DNA of 64,000 nt from Leifsonia sp. ZF2019 (GCF_019924635.1 NZ_CP065037.1:806001-870000), one strand, 5' to 3'. Positions 35,656 to 44,446 are shown, numbered from the stretch's first letter. Notes: generated by a model not told the origin, from the sequence alone. Numbers and translations: made by a program.

Positions 35656-36723
35656 ATGAAACGCACAGCACTCCTCGCCGTCGCCGCCGTCGCCGCCCTC
35701 GGCCTGTCCGCCTGCTCCAGCGGCACCGGCGGATCCGGCGGCTCCTCCTCCGCCTCCACGCAGCTGAACATCTACGCCTGGGCCGACGAGATCCCGAAGA
35801 CCGTGATCGCCGCCTTCGAGAAGGAGACCGGCATCAAGGTCACCGTCGACACGTTCGACGCCAACGAGACCATGATCTCCAAGCTCGCCGCAGGCGGAGC
35901 CGGGTACGACATCGTCGAACCCAGCCAGTACGCCGTCCAGCAGCTCGTGGGACAGAACCTCGTCGAGAAGCTCGACCACTCCAAGATCACCGGACTCGAC
36001 AACCTCGGGAAGAAGTTCGCCGACCCCAGCTACGACCCCGGCAACGAGTACAGCATCCCGTGGATCTGGGGGACCACCGGCCTCGCCTACAACGAGAAGT
36101 GCACGGGCACGGCCATCGACAGCTGGGATGCGCTCTGGGACCCGGCCTACAAGGGCAAGATCTACATGCTCGACAACATGCTGAGCGCCTACATCCCGGC
36201 CCTCCAGGTGAACGGGCTGAAGGCGACCAGCACCAGCGAAAAGGACATCGAGAAGGCGACCCAGTCCCTCCTCGACCAGAAGCCGCTGCTCGCGGGCTAC
36301 AACTCGTCGAACTACGCCGACCTGCTCGCCTCCGGTGACGCCTGCGTCGCCGAGGCGTACGGCGGCAGCGCCATCGCCAAGGTCACGGCGGCCAACCCCG
36401 ACGTGAAGTTCGTGATCCCGAAGGAGGGCGGCACGCTCTGGGTCGACGGATTCGCGGTCGCCAAGGACGCCCCGCACGCGGATGCCGCCTACAAGTGGCT
36501 GAACTTCACCCTCCGCCCCGAGATCGCCGCCATGGCGACGAACGACGGAGGCAGCGCCACGGCCAACGATGCGGCGAAGGCCGACATCACCGACACGACG
36601 ATGCTCGAGAGCGTCGCGGTCTACCCGACCGACGAGCAGCTCAAGAACAGCGAGTTCATCGTCGACCCGGGCAAGGCGCTGCAGTACTTCCAGCAGGGCT
36701 GGACCAAGGTCAAGGCCTCCTAG
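35656..36723 (+). CDS. Polyamine/amine-type extracellular binding lipoprotein, PotD-like
   Basis: The 355-aa protein has a signal peptide with lipobox LSAC and a Ser/Gly linker, then a PotD-type binding fold: LNIYAWADEIPK, FEKETGIKVTVDTFDANETM and IPWIWGTTGLAYN. Aromatic and acidic residues of the ligand pocket are present in this pattern. It lies 28 bp after the PotC-like gene. The GGAAGAAG before the ATG is a reasonable ribosome-binding site. Confidence 0.9.
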   Translation: MKRTALLAVAAVAALGLSACSSGTGGSGGSSSASTQLNIYAWADEIPKTVIAAFEKETGIKVTVDTFDANETMISKLAAGGAGYDIVEPSQYAVQQLVGQNLVEKLDHSKITGLDNLGKKFADPSYDPGNEYSIPWIWGTTGLAYNEKCTGTAIDSWDALWDPAYKGKIYMLDNMLSAYIPALQVNGLKATSTSEKDIEKATQSLLDQKPLLAGYNSSNYADLLASGDACVAEAYGGSAIAKVTAANPDVKFVIPKEGGTLWVDGFAVAKDAPHADAAYKWLNFTLRPEIAAMATNDGGSATANDAAKADITDTTMLESVAVYPTDEQLKNSEFIVDPGKALQYFQQGWTKVKAS

Positions 36724-36752
36724 GCCCGACCGCATCCGACGAGGAGCAACCC

Positions 36753-37883
36753 ATGACCACGCTCGCCAGCTCGACCGCCGCCACCCCCGTGCGCACGCCG
36801 TCGAACCCTCCGGCCATCCGCCTCGCCGGCGTCACCAAGACGTTCGGCAGCACCACCGTCGTCCAGCCCGTCGATCTCACCATCGAGGACAACGAGTTCT
36901 TCTCGATCCTCGGTCCATCGGGATGCGGCAAGACCACGCTGATGCGGATGATCGCGGGCTTCGAGACGCCCACCGGCGGCACGATCGAGCTGGCGGGCAG
37001 GTCGGTCGAGACCCTCCCGACCCGCAAGCGCGACCTCAACATGCTGTTCCAGAGCTACGCGCTCTTCCCACACCTCTCCGTGCGCGACAACATCGGCTTC
37101 GAACTGAAGGTGCGCGGACGCAAGCGGTTCCCCGATCGGGAGGCCGCGGTGGAGGAGGCCCTCGCTCTGGTGCGCATGGAGCGGTTCGCCGACCGCAAGC
37201 CGACCGAGCTGTCGGGTGGTCAGCGGCAGCGCGTCGCGCTGGCCAGGGCGATCGTCGCGCGACCCGCGGTGGTGCTGCTCGACGAGCCCCTCGGCGCCCT
37301 CGACCAGCAGCTCCGCAAAGAGATGCAGGTCGAGCTCAAGCGCATGCAGCGGGAGGTGGGCATCACCTTCGTGTATGTGACCCACGATCAGGAGGAAGCC
37401 CTCACCATGTCGGACCGGATCGCCGTGATGTCGGAGGGCAGGGTGCAGCAGGTCGACTCTCCGCGGGCGATCTACGACCACCCGTCCAACCGGTTCGTCG
37501 CGGGATTCATCGGTACGTGCAACCTGCTCCCCGCCGTCTATCACGGCACCCCCGCGGGCGCCTCGGTCGACCTCGTCGGGCTCGGCGTCGTCCCGGCGGA
37601 GGTCGGCGCCGCCGACGCCGGCGCCGAGGTGACCGTCGCCATCCGCCCCGAGCGGGTGCGCCTGCGCTCCGGATCCGCTCAGGCCGGTGAGGTCGCGGCC
37701 CGGCTGCTCGACGCCGTCTTCCTCGGCGACGAGTGGCGTTACATCGTCCGGGCGGGCGAGGACGTGCAGATCATCGTGACCCGACCGAGCGACGGCGTCG
37801 ACGACGAGCTGACACGGCTCGTCCCCGGCGACCCGGTGGCCGTCTCCTGGGCGTCCACCGACGCGCGCCTCCTCGCCTCCTGA
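36753..37883 (+). CDS. Polyamine/amine-type ABC importer ATPase, PotA-like
   Basis: The 376-aa protein has Walker A GPSGCGKTTLMRM, signature LSGGQRQRVALARA, Walker B VLLDEPLGALD and switch histidine YVTHDQEEAL. A C-terminal TOBE-type regulatory domain (about 290-376, with VAIRPERVRLR) follows. GAGGAG precedes the ATG at 36753. It completes the importer and lies 31 bp before the nitrilase gene. Confidence 0.93.
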   Translation: MTTLASSTAATPVRTPSNPPAIRLAGVTKTFGSTTVVQPVDLTIEDNEFFSILGPSGCGKTTLMRMIAGFETPTGGTIELAGRSVETLPTRKRDLNMLFQSYALFPHLSVRDNIGFELKVRGRKRFPDREAAVEEALALVRMERFADRKPTELSGGQRQRVALARAIVARPAVVLLDEPLGALDQQLRKEMQVELKRMQREVGITFVYVTHDQEEALTMSDRIAVMSEGRVQQVDSPRAIYDHPSNRFVAGFIGTCNLLPAVYHGTPAGASVDLVGLGVVPAEVGAADAGAEVTVAIRPERVRLRSGSAQAGEVAARLLDAVFLGDEWRYIVRAGEDVQIIVTRPSDGVDDELTRLVPGDPVAVSWASTDARLLAS

Positions 37884-37914
37884 CCATCGACCTCCCGACC
37901 CCGAAAGGACTGCC

Positions 37915-38709
37915 ATGAAGGTCGCCGCCGGGCAGCTTGCGCCCACCACCGACCCCGCCGTCAACCGGCGCACCATCGAGACGCTGGTCGAGGAGGCCGC
38001 AGCGGAGGGAGCCGACCTGCTCGTCCTGCCCGAGGAGGCCATGCTCCTCGCGGACGGCGTCGATGTGCCCCTCGGTGAGCTGGCGCGGGCGGAGTGGCCG
38101 GGTTTCGTCGAGTTCGTCTCCGGGCTGGCCCGCCGCCATCGGCTCGCGGTCATCGCCGCCGGCTACGAGGGAACGGACAGCGACCGGCCGTACAACACGA
38201 TCGTCGCCGTCGACGAGAGCGGACGCGAACTCGCGCGGTACCGCAAGCTCCACCTCTACGACGCCTTCGCCTACCGGGAGTCCGACTACGTCACACCGGG
38301 AGACGACAACCCGGTCGTCGTCGAGATCGCCGGTGCGCTGGTCGGCCTAGTCAACTGTTACGACCTGCGGTTCCCGGAGCTGACCAGGAACCTCATCGAT
38401 CACGGCGCCGACCTCCTCTCCGTCTCGGCCGCCTGGGTGTCCGGGCCGATGAAGGAGGATCACTGGCGCACGCTGCTGCGGGCCCGGGCCATCGAGTCCA
38501 CCGCGTGGCTCGTCGCTGCCGGCTCGGCATCCCCCGACTGCATCGGCCAGAGCATGGTCGTCGATCCGTTCGGAGTCGTGCGGGCGGCGCTCGGAGGCGA
38601 GCCGTACGGGCTCGCCGTCGCCACGGTCTCGCAGCGCCGCACGGACGAGGTGCGCGCCGTCCTGCCGGTGCTCGAGAACCGGCGCCTCAACACCTCCATC
38701 AGCCTCTGA
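37915..38709 (+). CDS. Carbon-nitrogen hydrolase (nitrilase superfamily amidase)
   Basis: The 264-aa cytoplasmic enzyme has the nitrilase-superfamily triad: Glu in LPEEAML, Lys in YRKLHLYDAF and Cys in VNCYDLRFPEL. It most resembles the omega-amidase/deaminated-glutathione-amidase branch (CYDLRFPE), which hydrolyses small amides to acids. It is encoded 31 bp after the importer ATPase and probably acts on the imported compound or a breakdown product. Confidence 0.88.
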   Translation: MKVAAGQLAPTTDPAVNRRTIETLVEEAAAEGADLLVLPEEAMLLADGVDVPLGELARAEWPGFVEFVSGLARRHRLAVIAAGYEGTDSDRPYNTIVAVDESGRELARYRKLHLYDAFAYRESDYVTPGDDNPVVVEIAGALVGLVNCYDLRFPELTRNLIDHGADLLSVSAAWVSGPMKEDHWRTLLRARAIESTAWLVAAGSASPDCIGQSMVVDPFGVVRAALGGEPYGLAVATVSQRRTDEVRAVLPVLENRRLNTSISL

Positions 38710-38752
38710 CCGCGCACGACCACCCCGCCACCCTCGGAACGAAGGAATCCCC

Positions 38753-39421
38753 ATGTCCGTCCGCATCGGTGCCGTCCCGGCGCCTCTCCCGGCCGACCTG
38801 CTCGAGAAGCTGGGACGCGTGTCGTTCCCGACGCTCGGCCACTACCTCGAGGAAGGGTTCGCCGATCCGGGCATCGTCCGCCTGGCCGGCGCCGGACGCG
38901 TCGTCGGCAGGGCGATCACCGTGCGCACCACCGCGACCGACTCGACGATGCTCCACCACGCGGCCGGACTCGTCGAGTCGGGCGACGTGATCGTCGTCGA
39001 CACCGGCGGGGATGTGCGGCACGCGCCCCTCGGTCAGGTCGTCGCCACGGCCCTCGCGCTCCGGGGAGCCGCCGGCGCCATCGTCGACGGCGCGGCGACC
39101 GACATCGAGGAGATCGCTCCGCTCGGCCTGCCCGTCCACGGCCGGGGGCTCAGCATGCTGACCACGAAGCTCCACGACATCGACGCCGGCGCCCTCAACG
39201 TCCCGATCGTCTGCGGCGGCGTGGTCGTCACGCCCGGCGACGTCGTCCTCGCCGACGCGAACGGGGTGCTCTTCGCGTCCATGGACGTGCTCGAGGCCGT
39301 GATCGACATCGCCCTCGCCGACGACGCCGAGGAGCCCGACCTCATCCAGGACCTCCGCGACGGCGGCCGGCTCGGCGACCTCACCGGCGCCACGGCGACC
39401 GTCGAAGGCTTCCTGGTCTGA
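38753..39421 (+). CDS. RraA-like / HMG-aldolase-fold protein
   Basis: The 222-aa protein has the RraA/4-hydroxy-4-methyl-2-oxoglutarate aldolase fold: FPTLGHYLEEGFADPGIVRLAG, then GDVIVVDTGGDV and IVDGAATDIEEI. Aldolases of the family carry an Arg-Asp pair at this last site (GAxRD) to bind substrate and metal; here it is Thr-Asp, so ordinary aldolase activity is doubtful. GAAGGA precedes the ATG. In this catabolic operon it may be a decarboxylase or lyase acting on a ketoacid. Confidence 0.78.
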   Translation: MSVRIGAVPAPLPADLLEKLGRVSFPTLGHYLEEGFADPGIVRLAGAGRVVGRAITVRTTATDSTMLHHAAGLVESGDVIVVDTGGDVRHAPLGQVVATALALRGAAGAIVDGAATDIEEIAPLGLPVHGRGLSMLTTKLHDIDAGALNVPIVCGGVVVTPGDVVLADANGVLFASMDVLEAVIDIALADDAEEPDLIQDLRDGGRLGDLTGATATVEGFLV

Positions 39422-39455
39422 GACCCTGCACCCTCCCACCGCACGAAAGGCCTCC

Positions 39456-40190
39456 ATGCTCCTCAAAGCCGCCATCAACGGCGGGCGCACGCCCGACGAG
39501 TTCCCCGGCGTCCCCCTGACCGCCGCCGACATCGCCCAGCAGGCCGCGGAGGCGCTCGCCGCCGGTGCGACCGTCGTGCACGCCCACGCACGCGCCGCCG
39601 ACGGTGCCCAGACCATCGCACCCGAGCATGTCGGGGCCATGGTGCGGGCGTTCCGGGCGGCGGCTCCGGGCGCGGAGATCGGGACGACGACGGGTCTGTG
39701 GACGTGTTCCGGACACGATGAGCGCATGCGTCTCGTCGCCGCGTGGCCCGCCGACGCGCTCCCGGACTTCGCGTCCGTGGCGTTCAGTGAGGACGGCGCT
39801 GCGGAGGCGGCGCAGCTGGTGCTCGAGCGCGGCATGGTGCTCGAGAGCGCGGTGTGGTCGATGGACGACGTTCCGGCCCTCCTGGCCTCGCCGACCCTGC
39901 ACCGCAACGTGCGCATCCTGATCGAGCCCGACGTCGAGTCCGCCTCCGAGGCCGTCGACCTGTGCCGTCGCATCGCGGCTGTGCTTCGCGACGCAGGAGT
40001 GACAGCGCCCCTCCTGTACCACGGCTATGACGGCTCGGTCTGGCCGGTCGTCCGAGCCGCCATCGAGGACGGCTGCGAGACCCGCATCGGGCTCGAGGAC
40101 GGTCTCACCCGGGAGGACGGATCCCTCGCCGAGGGGAACGCCGAGCTGGTCCGGCTGGTCCGTGTGCTGGAGGCCGTCCCGGCGCGGTGA
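39456..40190 (+). CDS. BKACE-family beta-keto acid cleavage enzyme (DUF849)
   Basis: The 244-aa protein begins LLKAAINGGRTPDEFPGVPLT and has the zinc-binding HAHAR motif (His-x-His near residue 46), both typical of BKACE/Kce enzymes. These cleave beta-keto acids with acetyl-CoA. It is shorter than the usual 270-310 aa, a form seen in actinobacteria. The substrate is set by the pocket and cannot be read here; context suggests an amino or amide beta-keto acid. Confidence 0.85.
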   Translation: MLLKAAINGGRTPDEFPGVPLTAADIAQQAAEALAAGATVVHAHARAADGAQTIAPEHVGAMVRAFRAAAPGAEIGTTTGLWTCSGHDERMRLVAAWPADALPDFASVAFSEDGAAEAAQLVLERGMVLESAVWSMDDVPALLASPTLHRNVRILIEPDVESASEAVDLCRRIAAVLRDAGVTAPLLYHGYDGSVWPVVRAAIEDGCETRIGLEDGLTREDGSLAEGNAELVRLVRVLEAVPAR

Positions 40191-40217
40191 CGGACGACGG
40201 CTCCCAGGTGCACGGGT

Positions 40218-40223
40218 TACAGT
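40218..40223 (+). promoter_or_regulatory. Leaderless -10 element of the AsnC-type gene
   Basis: TACAGT ends seven bases before the ATG at 40231, which has no Shine-Dalgarno sequence. It suggests that the regulator has its own leaderless promoter besides read-through from the catabolic operon. Confidence 0.5.
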
Positions 40224-40230
40224 GCTGCGG

Positions 40231-40710
40231 ATGATCGACGACACCGATCGCTCGCTGATCGAGCTCCTCATGCGCGACGGCCGGCGGCCCTACACCGAGA
40301 TCGCCGCCGAGCTCGAGGTGAGCGAGGCGACGGTCCGTGGCCGTGTGACGCGCCTGCAGGAGTCGGGCATCCTGCGGATCGTCGCGCTCTGCAACCCGCT
40401 CACCCTGGGGCACCAGTCGGTGCGGCTCATGATCGGCGTCCGTGACCACTCGCCGCGCGCGGTGGCGAAGACGCTCGGCGAGATGGCGATGGTCAACCAT
40501 GTCGCGCTCGGCACCGGCGCTCGCGACATCTACGTGGAGGCGACCTGCCGGGACCTCGGGCAGCTGGTGACACTGCTGGACGACGTCCGCCGGGTGCCCG
40601 GCGTCACCGACATCGACGAGTTCGTGCTCCTCGAGCTCTTCAAGGACTACTCGTGGGTGGGCCTGCGGGAGAAGTCCGGTCAGAGCGCCGGTCAGAGCTT
40701 CGGGAGCTGA
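40231..40710 (+). CDS. Lrp/AsnC-family regulator of the amine catabolic operon
   Basis: The 159-aa protein has an AsnC-type helix-turn-helix (YTEIAAELEVSEATVRGRV) and a RAM/effector domain ending LLELFKDYSWVGLREKSG. It is the last gene of the PotBCDA-nitrilase-RraA-BKACE cluster, so it probably senses the imported compound. Its 3' end overlaps that of the convergent AsnC-type gene by 19 bp. Confidence 0.88.
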   Translation: MIDDTDRSLIELLMRDGRRPYTEIAAELEVSEATVRGRVTRLQESGILRIVALCNPLTLGHQSVRLMIGVRDHSPRAVAKTLGEMAMVNHVALGTGARDIYVEATCRDLGQLVTLLDDVRRVPGVTDIDEFVLLELFKDYSWVGLREKSGQSAGQSFGS

Positions 40711-41210
40711 CGGGCCGCCGTCCGCCGTTTGATCACCGCGGCGTCGGCCGGGGCCGGATCCTCCCGGAAACCTGCCCAGAGGTAGCTGTCCTTCAGCACC
40801 TCCAGCACGGTCAGCGTCTCGAGGTCGTGCACGCCGTTCACCCGCCGGACACGCTCGTTGAGGATGCTGCTGAGGTGCACGACGTCGTCGCAGCGGAGAT
40901 CGATGATGAGATCGTAGGCGCCCACCGCGCTGGCGATGTACTTGATCTCCGGCACCTGGGCCAGCTGTTTCGCGACGGTCGCGACGGCGACGCCTCGCAC
41001 CCGGATGGCGACGTGCACCTCGATCTCCCCCAGCTTCGGCGCATCGGCCATGCCCACGACCTGCACGATGCCGGCCTTCGAGAGGCGGCGGTAGCGTGCG
41101 CGGACGCTGGGCTCCGAGAGCCCGACGTTGCGGCCGATCACGGCGAACGATCGTCGGCCGTCGATCCTCAGCTGGTCGATGATCTTGCGATCGATCGTGT
41201 CGATGTCCAT
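40692..41210 (-). CDS. Lrp/AsnC-family regulator
   Basis: The 172-aa protein has an N-terminal HTH (SFAVIGRNVGLSEPSVRARYRRL) and an effector domain ending LEVLKDSYLWAGFREDPAPAD. This tail pattern (LKDxYxWxGxRE) also occurs in the convergent AsnC-type protein, so the two are probably related. The last 19 bp of both genes overlap tail to tail. Its target is not evident; the amine operon is the likeliest. Confidence 0.88.
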   Translation of the reverse strand: MDIDTIDRKIIDQLRIDGRRSFAVIGRNVGLSEPSVRARYRRLSKAGIVQVVGMADAPKLGEIEVHVAIRVRGVAVATVAKQLAQVPEIKYIASAVGAYDLIIDLRCDDVVHLSSILNERVRRVNGVHDLETLTVLEVLKDSYLWAGFREDPAPADAAVIKRRTAARQLPKL

Positions 41211-41261
41211 GAGGCGTCCTCGGGTTCGGGGGTCCTCTCAGTGTAGGACTGCCGGCCCGCG

Positions 41262-42083
41262 CTACGAGTGCGCGCGGACGGTCAGCAGGGTGGTCGTGAT
41301 GAGGTTGAAGAACACGTGTGTCCAGATGCCCGGGCCCAGTCGGCCCGTGCGCGCGGCGTAGACGCCGTTGACCACGCCGAGGCAGAAGGTGACGACTCCG
41401 AGGTTGGTGAGCGTGACCGGGCTGCCGATCCCCTCGTGCAGGTGGAGGGCGGCGAACAGCAGCGCACTGCCGAGCACCGCGACGATCGCGGCGGTGCGGC
41501 GGGCGCCGCGGGTCGGTTCCCCGGCCGCGCCGGCCGAGCGTCGCAGGATGCTGTTGCGGATGCCCCGGAGCACGAGGCCGCGCAGCAGCAGCTCCTCGCA
41601 GAACGGCGCGACGACGGCGACGGCGACGAACCCGTTGACCACCAGCCAGATCCCGCTGGACGAGGCCGCCTGGTCGTTGGACTGCGCCTTCTGGCCGTAG
41701 AGGGCCTCGATGACGGCGCTGATCGGCGCGGTGACGATGAGCAGTCCGACGCCCGTTCCGAGGCCGATGAAGACGTCGTACCAGCGGAACGCGAGGCCGT
41801 AGTCGGTCCGCAGCGAGCCCGACCCGCGTGTCTTCGTGACGACGACGGCCGCCACGATGACGGCGGCGTAGGTGACGACCCAGACGATCAGGCCGGCGAT
41901 GTCCGCGCCGGCCGCCACCGCGTCGACGATCGCGACGAGCGCGATCCAGACGGCCGCGACCGCGACGACAGCCAGCAGCGCTGCCGGGAGCCCCCAGCGG
42001 ACCCGCGGATCGGGAGCGTACGGAACCCGCCGCGAGGAGGGCGCGGCGACCGGGGTCGCCGGATCGGTCTGCGCGGCGCTCAT
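41262..42083 (-). CDS. CPBP-family intramembrane metalloprotease
   Basis: The 273-aa membrane protein has about seven helices and the CPBP (Abi) motifs: EELLLRG with the catalytic glutamate pair, the His in ALLFAALHLHEG, and the later histidine in GIWTHVFFN. It likely cleaves a membrane substrate; homologues process prenylated or bacteriocin-related proteins. Its ATG overlaps the stop of the upstream membrane gene by ATGA. Confidence 0.88.
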   Translation of the reverse strand: MSAAQTDPATPVAAPSSRRVPYAPDPRVRWGLPAALLAVVAVAAVWIALVAIVDAVAAGADIAGLIVWVVTYAAVIVAAVVVTKTRGSGSLRTDYGLAFRWYDVFIGLGTGVGLLIVTAPISAVIEALYGQKAQSNDQAASSSGIWLVVNGFVAVAVVAPFCEELLLRGLVLRGIRNSILRRSAGAAGEPTRGARRTAAIVAVLGSALLFAALHLHEGIGSPVTLTNLGVVTFCLGVVNGVYAARTGRLGPGIWTHVFFNLITTTLLTVRAHS

Positions 42084-42484
42084 GCGCGGCGGAAGTGGGC
42101 TCGGGCGGCGGGCAGCCACATCAGCACGGCGGCCACCACGACCGCGATGCCGCTGAGCAGACCGATCAGGTCGCCGGTGAGGATGGCCGCCACGAGCGCG
42201 ACGAGCACGATGGCGCCGATGACCGTGAGCACGATGCGCGCCCAATTGGCGCCGCGCAGCAGGAACAGGCCGAGGAATACCCGCAGCAGAGCACCGATGA
42301 GCGCGCCTCCGACGCTCCCGATCACGATGCCGGCGCCGGTCGGGGCACTCAGTGCAGGGCTCGCGAGCAGGGCGGGCAGGCCGACGAAGAACGACAGCAG
42401 GCCGAGGGCGGCGCTGGCTATCCAGATCCAGAACGAGGCGACGACGACGCGGGGGACTCCCACGGTGGTGAAGGGATGGGACAC
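42080..42484 (-). CDS. Small membrane protein of unknown function
   Basis: The 134-aa protein has four helices (about 12-35, 46-68, 76-98, 102-122) in the arrangement of small actinobacterial membrane proteins; I do not recognise the family. The GTG at 42484 has GAAGGA upstream. It is coupled by ATGA with the CPBP protease gene, so the two probably work together or in one transcript. Confidence 0.7.
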   Translation of the reverse strand: MSHPFTTVGVPRVVVASFWIWIASAALGLLSFFVGLPALLASPALSAPTGAGIVIGSVGGALIGALLRVFLGLFLLRGANWARIVLTVIGAIVLVALVAAILTGDLIGLLSGIAVVVAAVLMWLPAARAHFRRA

Positions 42485-42609
42485 GGCGGATCCTTCGGGT
42501 AGGGGTGGACGGAGGTGTCCACGTCCATCGTTATCGGCACCTGCGCACGATCCGTCATGACCGACGTAGCAGCCGTACCGATCCTTTGCCGCCGACCGGC
42601 GATGCGGTA

Positions 42610-43161
42610 TTAGGCGCGGGCCGCTCGCTCGCTGCGCCACCGCGCGAGGAGGTCCCACGGGTCTCCCGCCGACGCCCGCAGCCCGGCGACATGCCGCAGC
42701 AGGCGCAGGTCGGTCTCGAACCATTCGGTGCCCGGGATGCGCAGGTGGGCGAACTCCGTGTGCCGCTGCTGCTCGCGCTTCCGGTCGCCCCGCTCGAAGG
42801 CGAGGACCTCGTCGTGCGGGAGCGCCGCGAACCGCTGTGCGGGGTTCGCGGTCGTGCCGATCTTGATGCGGTCGCGGTAACGCAGGTAGTAGACGACATC
42901 GACGCGTGAGGCGGCGGCTCCCTCGGGCGGCAGCTCGTTCGCGCGCCACTCGCACACGGCACAGAGCCATCCGGAGGGATAGCGCACGCCCAGCCGGGAC
43001 CCGCAGAACGCGCACGGTGACGGGAGCAGATCGGTCACGCCGAACTCGCCCTCGGCCCAGTCGTGCGCCTCGAGCAGGTGCGGCAGGCAGAGCCGCACGG
43101 GCGCGCCGGGATGCGCTGCGGCGGGGCAGAGGGCGCAGAGAGCGGGAGCCGTCGAGGTCAC
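42610..43161 (-). CDS. GIY-YIG (MUG113/T5orf172-type) protein with Cys-rich N-terminus
   Basis: The 183-aa protein carries a compact GIY-YIG-superfamily segment: VVYYLRYRDRIKIGTTANPAQR (about 89-110), with the expected downstream EQQRHTEF. In front of it lie three Cys-pair motifs (CALC, CAFC, CAVC) that could form zinc ribbons. Similar proteins are often phage- or island-borne and may bind or nick DNA. No partner gene is visible. Confidence 0.72.
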   Translation of the reverse strand: MTSTAPALCALCPAAAHPGAPVRLCLPHLLEAHDWAEGEFGVTDLLPSPCAFCGSRLGVRYPSGWLCAVCEWRANELPPEGAAASRVDVVYYLRYRDRIKIGTTANPAQRFAALPHDEVLAFERGDRKREQQRHTEFAHLRIPGTEWFETDLRLLRHVAGLRASAGDPWDLLARWRSERAARA

Positions 43162-43316
43162 GCGGGGAGGCTACCCCGGTCCGCCGACACGTCGAGCGCG
43201 ACGGAGCGGCGCGCGAGAACAGCGCCGGCGACGTCGGACGGATCCCGCCCGCGCACCAGTGCCCCCAGCAACGCAACCCCCTTCCCTCCGACGGGACGAT
43301 GGGCGATGGTCGTCGC

Positions 43317-43655
43317 ATGAAAGAGATCGCTTACGCAGGCCGGACCGTGTGCACGTCTGACGAGGCGGGAACGCTCGTCGTGCGGATTTCGGCCCTGTTG
43401 GCGAAACGGAACGTCGCCGAAGCGATCTCGGTCCCGATCCGGGCCGAGGCCGGTGACGGGGAGACGGTCGCCGAGATGGTCGTCGGACTCGGCAACGACG
43501 TCCTCGCGACTCCGTGCGACGGAGACGACGACGTGGCGATCGACGCCAGCCGTCTTCTCGGGGACCTCCGCGAGAGGCTCGCGGAACTCGACGGCTCGAA
43601 GCGCGTGGGGCGCACGAGCGGCGGCTCCTATTTCGACGACCTCGATCTGCTGTGA
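43317..43655 (+). CDS. Hypothetical protein
   Basis: The predicted 112-aa soluble protein starts MKEIAYAGRTVCTSDE and contains DVAIDASRLLGDLRERLAELD, with an aspartate-rich end FDDLDLL. No family was recognised. GACGAT lies upstream, and an in-frame ATG at 43299 is an alternative start. The next gene begins 10 bp later, so they may be co-transcribed. Confidence 0.6.
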   Translation: MKEIAYAGRTVCTSDEAGTLVVRISALLAKRNVAEAISVPIRAEAGDGETVAEMVVGLGNDVLATPCDGDDDVAIDASRLLGDLRERLAELDGSKRVGRTSGGSYFDDLDLL

Positions 43656-43664
43656 GGTGACGCG

Positions 43665-43916
43665 GTGTCGTCGACTCGTGATCTCGCCGCGCGCCTGTTC
43701 GCCGAGGCGGAGGCCGCCGGGCAGGCGGCGCACCGCGTCCAGCCCGGCGACGAGGTCGGCGAGGTGCGGGCCCTCGTCCGTCGATCGGCCAGGCGCCGCG
43801 GTGTGCGGATCCGGACCGGGCTCATCGAGGACACGCTCGTCGTGGTGCGGGCGGACGCGGCGCTCTGGGACGAGAGCAGCCGGACGATGAGGGAGAAGCT
43901 CACCCCGCACGACTGA
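43665..43916 (+). CDS. Hypothetical protein
   Basis: The predicted 83-aa charged helical protein (start GTG) reads SSTRDLAARLFAEAEAAGQ then RALVRRSARRRGVRIRTG and ends SRTMREKLTPHD. No family is recognised. The basic central segment could bind nucleic acid, but there is no direct sign. It follows the previous gene by 10 bp. Confidence 0.6.
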   Translation: MSSTRDLAARLFAEAEAAGQAAHRVQPGDEVGEVRALVRRSARRRGVRIRTGLIEDTLVVVRADAALWDESSRTMREKLTPHD

Positions 43917-43933
43917 TGGGCGCCGGGCCTCCG

Positions 43934-44446
43934 CTACATGCTGTTTCGGGAATACGACGATCCCGACGGGGTTCGTCCGACGAGGGCGGCATCGACGAGG
44001 CGGCGTCGCAGGCCCGCCGTGTCGTCGCTGAAGCGGAGGAGGCGGACGCTGAACTCCGCTTCGTCCACCGTCTCGTCGGGCGCGAGCACCGTCTCGGCCA
44101 CATGCTCCAGCAACGCCTGGCGGTCCGCCGCGCCTGAGGGGTAGCGATCGATCCGTCCCTGAGCGTCGAGGAAGCGGTCGACGCCGGTGCGCACCGGTCG
44201 GGCCGGCGCGTCACGCAGTATGTCCGCGAACCGCTCTGCGGCGACACCCGCCGACGAGCCGTCGATCGCGATCATCCCGGCGCGCGCCAGCCCGTCGAGG
44301 GCGCGGCGGCGACGAGACGGGGAGAGGCCGCTGCCGACCTCGTCGAGGGTACGGCCCACCTCGATCTCGGCGAACAGTCGACGAGCGTCCGCGTTGGCGA
44401 GGGCGGCGACGATCGGGCGCCAGTCGGATCGCTCTACGGACGTCAT
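43934..44446 (-). CDS. DUF2087-domain transcriptional-regulator-like protein
   Basis: The 170-aa protein has an N-terminal winged-helix-like region (ADARRLFAEIEVG ... SPSRRRRALDGLARAGMI) and a C-terminal DUF2087 segment (GRIDRYPS, then DEAEFSVRLLRFSDDTAGLRRRLVDAALVGRTPSG). Such proteins resemble ArsR-type regulators fused to DUF2087. The target is unknown. It converges on the hypothetical gene to its left. Confidence 0.8.
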   Translation of the reverse strand: MTSVERSDWRPIVAALANADARRLFAEIEVGRTLDEVGSGLSPSRRRRALDGLARAGMIAIDGSSAGVAAERFADILRDAPARPVRTGVDRFLDAQGRIDRYPSGAADRQALLEHVAETVLAPDETVDEAEFSVRLLRFSDDTAGLRRRLVDAALVGRTPSGSSYSRNSM

